Positions 58,158-64,000 of a stretch of DNA of 64,000 nucleotides are shown here, in pieces. The stretch comes from Lavandula angustifolia (Eukaryota > Streptophyta > Magnoliopsida > Lamiales > Lamiaceae). The position numbers and the translations under genes are program-made. The stretch is from NCBI GenBank assembly GCA_028984105.1, contig CM054807.1:22717191-22781190 (forward strand), in the 5' to 3' direction. The stretch's first letter is position 1, and each line of letters starts with the position of its first letter. Below the pieces are notes generated by a model. That model was not told the DNA's origin and did no database searches. It worked only from the letters and a program-made list of their open reading frames with translations.

Positions 58158-59799
58158 GTTGGGTGATGATTTACGTCCTCGGCATAGTCTTACTTAGTGG
58201 GAAATGATTCTATCTTCTATCTTGAACCATGCTCGGCAGCCTAGTGCTCGATTGTTGAGAAGATTTGAAGATCCCAAAACCCTATCGGATTGGTAAACCA
58301 TTCCGTTGTAATCGTTATTTGTCTCTGAGGTTTCAGACTCAGTAGACACTCTGCTCTGATCAAGGCGTTCAGTAGATTATCTGCCTTAACACCAGAAGTA
58401 GAAGACTCGGTGATCTTGGACTCGGCGGGGAGCGATATCGAAAGAGTCGATGGACCCGGATTCGGCGGGGAGCGGTTCACCGAACTCGGAGCGATCTTCG
58501 ATAGACTTTCCTCGGCTATCTACCTGCGAATACGGGATCGGACTCAAGCATCGGCGGACGATCGGAAGCTGTCAAATACTTTTGAAAGACAATCAGCATT
58601 GTCATATACGAGGAAGAGAGAAGTCGGCTTCGGTTTGCCTTGAAGTCGTGGCTTTGTCTCAACCACTCTATCCACCTCGACGAATGACATGAACACACGT
58701 GTCTTCTCACCTGCTAAAGCTGCAGTCAACCCTTTACCTAAAAAGGTGGGAAAGTACAATGTTACCTACTTCAAAAGAGCCGTTTGCTACCAAAAGAGAG
58801 AGAAAATAGAAGATCGTCTCCAACAGATCTTTTCAATCTCTGCTCTATAAATAGAGGGACATTTCGAAAGAAAGAGAGAGAATGCGCATAAGCTTAACGA
58901 CGAAAACATACACAAGCATTCAAACGAGCTAGAACCAAAAAGCCTAAGTCTTCCGCAAGAATCTAAAGATCTATCTCCGGCGAAAGACTACATTTTAGCT
59001 CTTATGGGAACCAAGCTGAACCGACAACCAAGCATCTAGTATCCAAGCGACGTGACACGAACCTAAAGCTTATTTCAGTTGTTCGTCGCTCTAGAAGCTA
59101 CATTCTCGTTCCCTATCCCTCTAACCCTAAGCTCAACCGAAACCATATATAGCTTAGACAAAGGAGTTCATATTTGAACCCAATCCTTATTGTAAAAGGA
59201 CTCCTTCATAGTTGGAGATGTTTGTCAAACACTTTAGTTTGATGCCTATGTAAACTGGGACTTGCTCAGTATAATCCCCAAGCCACAGCTTTGTCCTGTG
59301 CACAAGCTGATTGAGACTAACTCAGTATAATAAATAGCCTCCTGAACTTTCGGGACAGTGGACGTAGGATCAATTGATATCCGAACCACTTTAAAAATCT
59401 GTGTCTTGTTATTGCTTTCTGATTACTGTTGCATTGATTTTACTGTTCATACTGAAAATCTTCTTTAAAATCATTCAACTGTCTCAGCATACTGAACTGA
59501 CCACTTGCTGAACTGAGACTTACATAAAACGTTTTTCCACTCAACTGATTTGGGCCTACACTTTTCCGCACCGCTGAACTCTACCTGGTTGATACTGAAT
59601 TCTGACTCAGTCAGCTAGCAGATCTCAGTAGAGTCAGACTCTTTGCCACACACGTTTCAGAACAGCTATTTGGTCTGCTGAATTATTTCAGTACGGCACT
59701 TTCCTGAACAGGACTGTTCGTGTTCGAAGTTGAAAAAATCGGATTCAGGTGTATTCAACCCCCCCCCCTCTACACCTGACCGTACACTCGGGACCAACA
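58158..59799 (+). repeat. Family-A solo LTR missing its first base
   Basis: From GTTGGGTGATGATTTACG to GGGACCAACA. The duplication GGCTC is perfect at 58153-58157 and 59800-59804 only if the initial T of the LTR is missing. The junction CTC-TGTTGG would have been a CTG, read here as CG. CG-altered text also occurs at 58400-58570. No internal region, so a solo LTR. Confidence 0.9.
58846..58853 (+). promoter_or_regulatory. TATA box of the solo LTR
   Basis: TATAAATA in GCTCTATAAATAGAGGG. It is the family-A core promoter, here intact and pointing to the right. Confidence 0.65.
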
Positions 59800-60333
59800 G
59801 GCTCCATATGTAAAAATAGTCTCTATTTAGATACGCTCGAATGACCCCTTGAGAAATGTATATAACCCTATTCCGGCCTGGTCCGGTATGCAATGAATTT
59901 ATAATCATGGAATCGACTCGATCATAGCCCTAGCCCATTCCCGTTTTGGTTGGAACAGATCTACTCATTTTTTCTTGATTTTATTCTAGTTAGTAAAAGG
60001 GGTGTTGAACTAAGAAATAGACACTAGAAGCTAAAAAAGAGTATCCTGAGCAATTACAATATATATATATGGTTCACATAGGAACCAACCATTAGGTAAG
60101 AACTAGGAACCATTACAAATCGTAGATATGATTTGATTTATGGTTCAGATTTTATCCTAAATTACTAATTTTGAAATGAATTTTTAATGTTAAAAGGGTA
60201 AAATTATAACAAAAAAAATAACCTAATCTAATATATTTAGGTAATTTCCTATAGATTAACAATTTTCCATATTTGGTTTGTTCTTCCATTTTACAGATGT
60301 CAAAAATATTTATGATTCTTGCAATTTTTAAAG
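59800..60333. other. Unassigned region, possibly with organelle-like text
   Basis: 59805-59990 reads unlike the surrounding repeats (TTCCGGCCTGGTCCGG; CATGGAATCGACTCGATC) and has the feel of plastid or mitochondrial spacer DNA, which I cannot confirm. 60061-60130 starts a repeat with TATATATATGGTTCACAT and GGAACC motifs. No gene is seen. Confidence 0.3.
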
Positions 60334-61425
60334 GTAAATTGGCAAAAATAGTCCTCAAACTTCGTGTTTTTTGCGAATTTCATCCTCAAACTTCTTTTTT
60401 TTTTATTTTTTGACCCTCAACTCCTTGTTTTTGCGATTTTAGTCCTACTGTTAGATTTTCCGTCCATTTTAACGGTAATTCAATTTTAATTTTAAAAAAT
60501 AAAAAATTAAAAAGGCAAAATCGGAATTTTTATTTATATGGACCAAAATTGCAAATGAAGAATTATTTGGGACCTATTTAGCAAAATAAAACAGTTTAAT
60601 GACTGATTTCACAAATTTTAGACAAATAAGCTAATTGCTTCGTATCGACGAGATTTTGCATTAAATTTTCGATTTTTCATATAACTTTATTGTTTCGTAT
60701 CAAATATAAGCTAACGAAGATTTCGTACCAATATAAATAACATTTAATTCAAAATGCAAAATATATACTGTGAATTAATCATTAAAAAATAAAGTTATTA
60801 TCACCCATAATTTTTACTTCAAAATAATCATTTAGCGCATAATATTTACTTCAAAATAACTAGAATACGAACTGACATATATTTTCTCAGTATTCATGTT
60901 ATTTTGAAGTAAATATTATGCTCTATATTGTTATTTTGAAGTAAAAAAATTTGGGTGATAATAGCTTTATTTTTTTATGGTTAATTCACAGTATATATTT
61001 TGCATTTCGAATTAAATGTTGTTTATATTGGTACGAAGTCTTCATTAGCTTATATTTGATACGAAGCAATAAAGTTATATGAAAAAGCGAAAATTTAATG
61101 CAAAATCTCGTCGATACGAAGCAATTAGCTTATTTGTCTAAAATTTGTGAAATCAGTCCTTAAACTATTTAATTTTGCTAAATAGGTCCCAAATAATTCT
61201 TCATTTGCAATTTTGGTCCATATAAATAAAAATTCCGATTTTGCCCTTTTAATTTTTAATTTTTTATAATTAAAATTGAATTACCGTTAAAATGGACGGA
61301 AAATCTACCGGTAGGACTAAAATCGCAAAAACAATGAGTTGAGGATCAAAAAAACAAAAAAAAAATTGTTTGAGGACAAAATTCGCAAAAACACGAAGTT
61401 TGAGGACTATTTTTGCCAATTTGCC
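60334..61425. mobile_element. Mutator-like foldback element
   Basis: 1,092 bp that folds back along nearly its whole length: two arms of about 500 bp meet near 60875. The ends are GGTAAATTGGCAAAAATAGT and the inverse of GGCAAATTGGCAAAAATAGT. The 9-bp target duplication ATTTTTAAA is perfect at 60325-60333 and 61426-61434. Nine bases and long inverted arms point to a non-autonomous Mutator-like element. It has no coding capacity. A transcript would form a hairpin of about 500 bp and could feed small-RNA production. A second copy begins at 63949. Confidence 0.88.
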
Positions 61426-61434
61426 ATTTTTAAA

Positions 61435-62241
61435 ACCTATAACTTCTTTTTTTTCAAAGTTTAGTATGCATAAATCAGCAAAATTCGTTGCATCATTAAG
61501 TTTTTTTTTTGGTGTGTGTGTGTGTATAAGAGTACATTAAGTCAATTTTTGATTTATCCATAAATTGATTTGTTTGTATGCTTGGCTTCATACATATGTA
61601 GCATATGCCAACTCGGCTGTATGATGCATACAATTTTTTCTATTTGCTGCATAGAAGATAATTAGTAATTTTGTGCATGTACTATATAAATTTTAAGGAA
61701 TTAAGATTTTACTCTATTTTTTTGTATAATGCAATTGTATATGTTGAATATGCATATTTTTTTGTTGCATCATGCATTTAATTATATTGCATCATGCATG
61801 ATGGCATTTCCATTATTTTGTGAACAAAGATAAATCGTATTCCTTCGAGGCATTTGAAAACTGTTTGATGCATTCTGCTAAACTACTTTGATGCAATACG
61901 AAATACTATGTAATGCATTATGGTATATTGTGTGGTGCAAGATTTAACCATTATTAATGCATATATATTGATTCTATAAAATGCAAGGCATTAATATCAT
62001 AAACCCACGATTTAATGGCGGTTATAAAACATAAAAGTATCATAATCAAGTGAAAATCAAGAAACTTACTAATCTGAACGCTTTCTTTAAATTATATAAA
62101 TACTTAAATTTACATTAATAACCTTATGAATATTGAGACATTTTAAAAAATACTTTAAATAGTTGATTAATGATATGCGTTGATTTAAATAGATCAAGGG
62201 ATAATATTGGTTCATATTTCATAGTTTCTCATCTGATCCAA

Positions 62242-62248
<7 letters not shown>
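61435..62248. other. AT-rich region with dense TGCAT motifs
   Basis: No gene found. TGCAT/ATGCA recurs many times between 61600 and 61980 (TTGCATCATGCATTTAATT), and a short GT run is at 61511-61525. It may be the body of an old non-autonomous transposon. Confidence 0.35.
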
Positions 62249-62294
<46 letters not shown>

Positions 62295-62593
62295 GAGGGT
62301 TCAATAAGGAACACCAACTTATAATAATAATAAAAAATACATTAATAGTTTTTTATGATAAAAAAATAATAAAGTCACTTATTTATTTTTTACATCAAAA
62401 TGTTTACGTATTCTCTCTCTTTCTCTATTATATCATCTCTCTCTTTCTCCATTATATCTTCTTACCCCTACCAAAACATAGATCAGTCGCCCCCAAGTCC
62501 TGCGGTCCCTCCTCCACCGAGCGTTGTCCCTCCTCTGCCGATTCGTCGCTCCGCCGTAGTGCTCATATCTGCTCCGCTGTAGTGCTCAGATTC

Positions 62594-62640
<47 letters not shown>
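62594..62640 (+). repeat. CT microsatellite
   Basis: About 23 CT units following ATTCGTCTC. The long open stretch on the plus strand through it (62291-62743) is a by-product of this repeat. Confidence 0.9.
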
Positions 62641-62644
<4 letters not shown>

Positions 62645-62715
62645 TTTGCTAAATTGCCCCAAATCTGTAGAAATCCGCCCAGATTTGCAGAGATCCATTC
62701 AAAATTTGCAAATTC

Positions 62716-62844
62716 AACTGAAGTGCATACAAAATTCAACTAAAGTGCATACGAGATTCATGTAAAGTGCATACAAAATTTCTAAAGTGCATAACAAATT
62801 TACGTAAAGTGCATAAAAAATTCCCGTAAAGTGCATATAATTTT
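62716..62844 (+). repeat. Minisatellite of about 21 bp
   Basis: Six imperfect units around the core TAAAGTGCATACAAAATT, each 20-22 bp, drifting towards the right end. Confidence 0.8.
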
Positions 62845-62971
62845 ACTGTAATTTTTTATAATTTTCAATCAAGTATTTTGAATAAATGAATTTTATAGCA
62901 AAGGAAATAGTTTAATTGTTAAATAAATAAAATTTGTTTCCATCAGTTTGCAGGGGAATCGGCTTAATCAC

Positions 62972-63349
62972 CTAAAGTACCGTCTTCTCCACTGCTACTG
63001 CTTCTGCATCTGCATCGGCCGCCGCAGGAGCGACGGCAGCGGGGGCAAAGGATGCGGCAGAGACTCCGAGCTTGTCCTGGAGGTACTCGACGAGCTTCTG
63101 CGCGTCGGTTAGGGTTAGGTTCGAGATCTCGTCTCCGAGCTCGACGACCTTCTCGGGGGCATCTACCGCTGCGAGGGGCGGAGGAAGTATGCGCGCCGGC
63201 GGAGTTTGGTGGCGGATTTGGAGAGGACTTTGACTGGCTGTTTGGGGAAGGTGGCGGTGGGGAGTGATGGAAGAGCGGCGGAGCGAATGGTCTCGAAATC
63301 TGAAAGGGGGGGGAGTGAAAGAAGATAGGATATGGATTATGATCGACAA
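62972..63349 (-). pseudogene. Truncated organellar ribosomal protein L7/L12
   Basis: The reading frame gives a Ser/Arg/Pro-rich, transit-peptide-like start (residues 1-60), then APEKVVELGDEISNLTLTDA and QKLVEYLQDKLGVSAASFAP, the N-terminal dimerisation domain of bacterial-type L7/L12 as encoded for plastids or mitochondria, then the Ala-rich hinge (PAAVAPAAADADAEAV). Homology stops at EKT, where family members continue with EFDVV and the C-terminal factor-binding domain of about 70 residues. That domain is missing and a stop follows two codons later. A protein of this form could not recruit translation factors, so I call it a pseudogene, probably captured by the surrounding element. Whether the parent was the plastid or mitochondrial protein is not decided. 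Confidence 0.75.
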
Positions 63350-63612
63350 TAATAAGAAATAAACTAATCAGGATAACAAATTTGAGAAAATTATTTTTAT
63401 AAAATTGAGGTATGAAATAAGAAAGAAAATGATAAAATTATTTGTGTAATCTTAATGGATAAAATAAAGGGAATTAAAAATTATAAAAAGTTTTCTAATC
63501 AAAACCACACATCTTAAAAGATGAATGGATGAAATGTGTTCCTTGTTCCTTCATTAAGCATGTGTTCCTTAATGATCCATTTCCTATATATATATATATA
63601 TATATATATATA

Positions 63613-63813
63613 CTCCCTCCGTTCCACTCCATTAGTCCACTTTTCCTTTTTGGGTCGTTCCACTCCATTAGTCCATTTTCCCTTTTTAACTTAAAATAAA
63701 ACTCTAATATATTCAAGTGGATCCCGTTACTTTATCTATTTTACACACAACAAACTATTTTCTTAATCTCCGTGCCAAAAAGAAAGTGGACTAATGGAGT
63801 GGAACGGAGGGAG
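63613..63813. mobile_element. Stowaway miniature element
   Basis: 201 bp with ends CTCCCTCCGTTCCACTCCAT and its exact inverse, flanked by TA (63611-63612 and 63814-63815). The left end is partly duplicated inside (CGTTCCACTCCATTAGTCCA again near 63656). Confidence 0.92.
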
Positions 63814-63815
63814 TA

Positions 63816-63948
63816 TATGGGAGGGTTCTTTTGAGAACACCTTCTTAATGAAGGAATTGAGAATAAATCTCCTCCTTCTATCTTGTAGATATAGATGGTT
63901 GAGATAAAAAGTTAAATTAATAGTTAAGAAATGATTTTTAAACTTTAT
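63816..63948. repeat. Start of another GGGAGGGTTC-type repeat
   Basis: TATATGGGAGGGTTCTTTTG at 63814 resembles the left end at 62289. It continues AT-rich to the next element and shows no gene. Confidence 0.45.
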
Positions 63949-64000
63949 GGCAAATTAGCAAAAATAGTCCTCAAACTTCGTGTTTTTGCGAATTTTGTCC
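63949..64000 (+). mobile_element. Left end of a second Mutator-like foldback element
   Basis: GGCAAATTAGCAAAAATAGT followed by CCTCAAACTTCGTG matches 60334-60385 and runs off the window. The preceding nine bases, AAACTTTAT, are the candidate target duplication. Confidence 0.8.

Larger units (their letters stand above)
62249..63612. mobile_element. TA-bounded element carrying an L7/L12 gene fragment
   Basis: Bounded by TA microsatellites (62249-62292 and about 63587-63612). Inside the left one is GGGAGGGTTCAATAAGGAAC (62293) and inside the right one, on the minus strand, AGGAAATGGATCATTAAGGA (about 63558-63587); these are imperfect inverted ends. Within lie a CT microsatellite, a short minisatellite and the truncated ribosomal protein gene. 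The same left end, TATATGGGAGGGTTC, recurs at 63812. This has the form of a gene-capturing (Pack-type) non-autonomous element, but its superfamily is not clear. Confidence 0.5.

Noticed and set aside
62291..62743. A 150-codon plus-strand frame
   Set aside because: It runs through the CT microsatellite (poly-Leu/Ser) and TA repeat; it has no conserved domain.

Overview
The window is plant nuclear DNA from a repeat-rich stretch of a eudicot chromosome. Grounds: spliced GT-AG genes, Stowaway-type miniature elements with the CTCCCTCCGT end, hAT and Mutator-type non-autonomous elements, and a thick pile of Ty1/copia LTR retrotransposons primed by initiator tRNA-Met (TGGTATCAGAGC). An asterid such as a Lamiales species would fit, but the sequence alone does not fix the species.

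Layout. 1-9408: a 5'-truncated, chimeric Sirevirus-type copia element with a complete 3' LTR. 9891-35282: an old minus-strand copia element of another lineage (family B). Its reverse transcriptase is split by a nearly complete plus-strand Sirevirus-type element (family A, 12740-26342, target duplication ACCCT). Its 5' leader is split by a family-A solo LTR that itself carries an inverted solo LTR (29253-32549). 33908-35808: the outer LTR of B runs straight into the 3' end of a second B copy, so this was a tandem array. 36682-39631: the one clearly intact host gene with introns, an ALKBH10-type AlkB dioxygenase (seven coding exons, one GC-AG intron). 40482-42387: a hAT miniature element and a decayed gypsy gag. 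42388-53225: a minus-strand Sirevirus-type element of a second family (C), broken by deletions, an internal tandem duplication and a family-B solo LTR, inserted in a FAR1/MULE-like pseudogene (53226-53985). 55161-56428: a family-C solo LTR. 57052-57447 (minus): a small secreted Gnk2/DUF26 single-domain gene. 58158-59799: a family-A solo LTR. 60334-61425: a 1.1-kb Mutator-like foldback element with a perfect 9-bp target duplication. 62249-63612: a TA-bounded element carrying a truncated organellar ribosomal protein L7/L12 fragment. 63613-63813: a Stowaway element. The window ends inside a second copy of the foldback family.

How the parts work. Families A and C share the Sirevirus plan: LTR, PBS, gag with coiled coil and zinc knuckle, pol (protease, integrase, reverse transcriptase, RNase H), a conserved non-coding spacer, a long third ORF, several polypurine tracts, LTR. 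The third ORF (about 950-1,220 codons) sits where Sireviruses carry an envelope-like gene. It ends in a conserved signature (RTDxWMP, then RWE, FIK and Y-x-W-R) and in both families has a splice-acceptor-like sequence just before its ATG. All pol and gag copies are broken as read here.

An important caution: the family-A sequences switch in blocks between CTG/CAG-rich text and text in which the same motifs read CCG, CGG or CG, with indels. This looks more like systematic read error at methylated CHG sites than evolution, and many frameshifts in element A may not be real.
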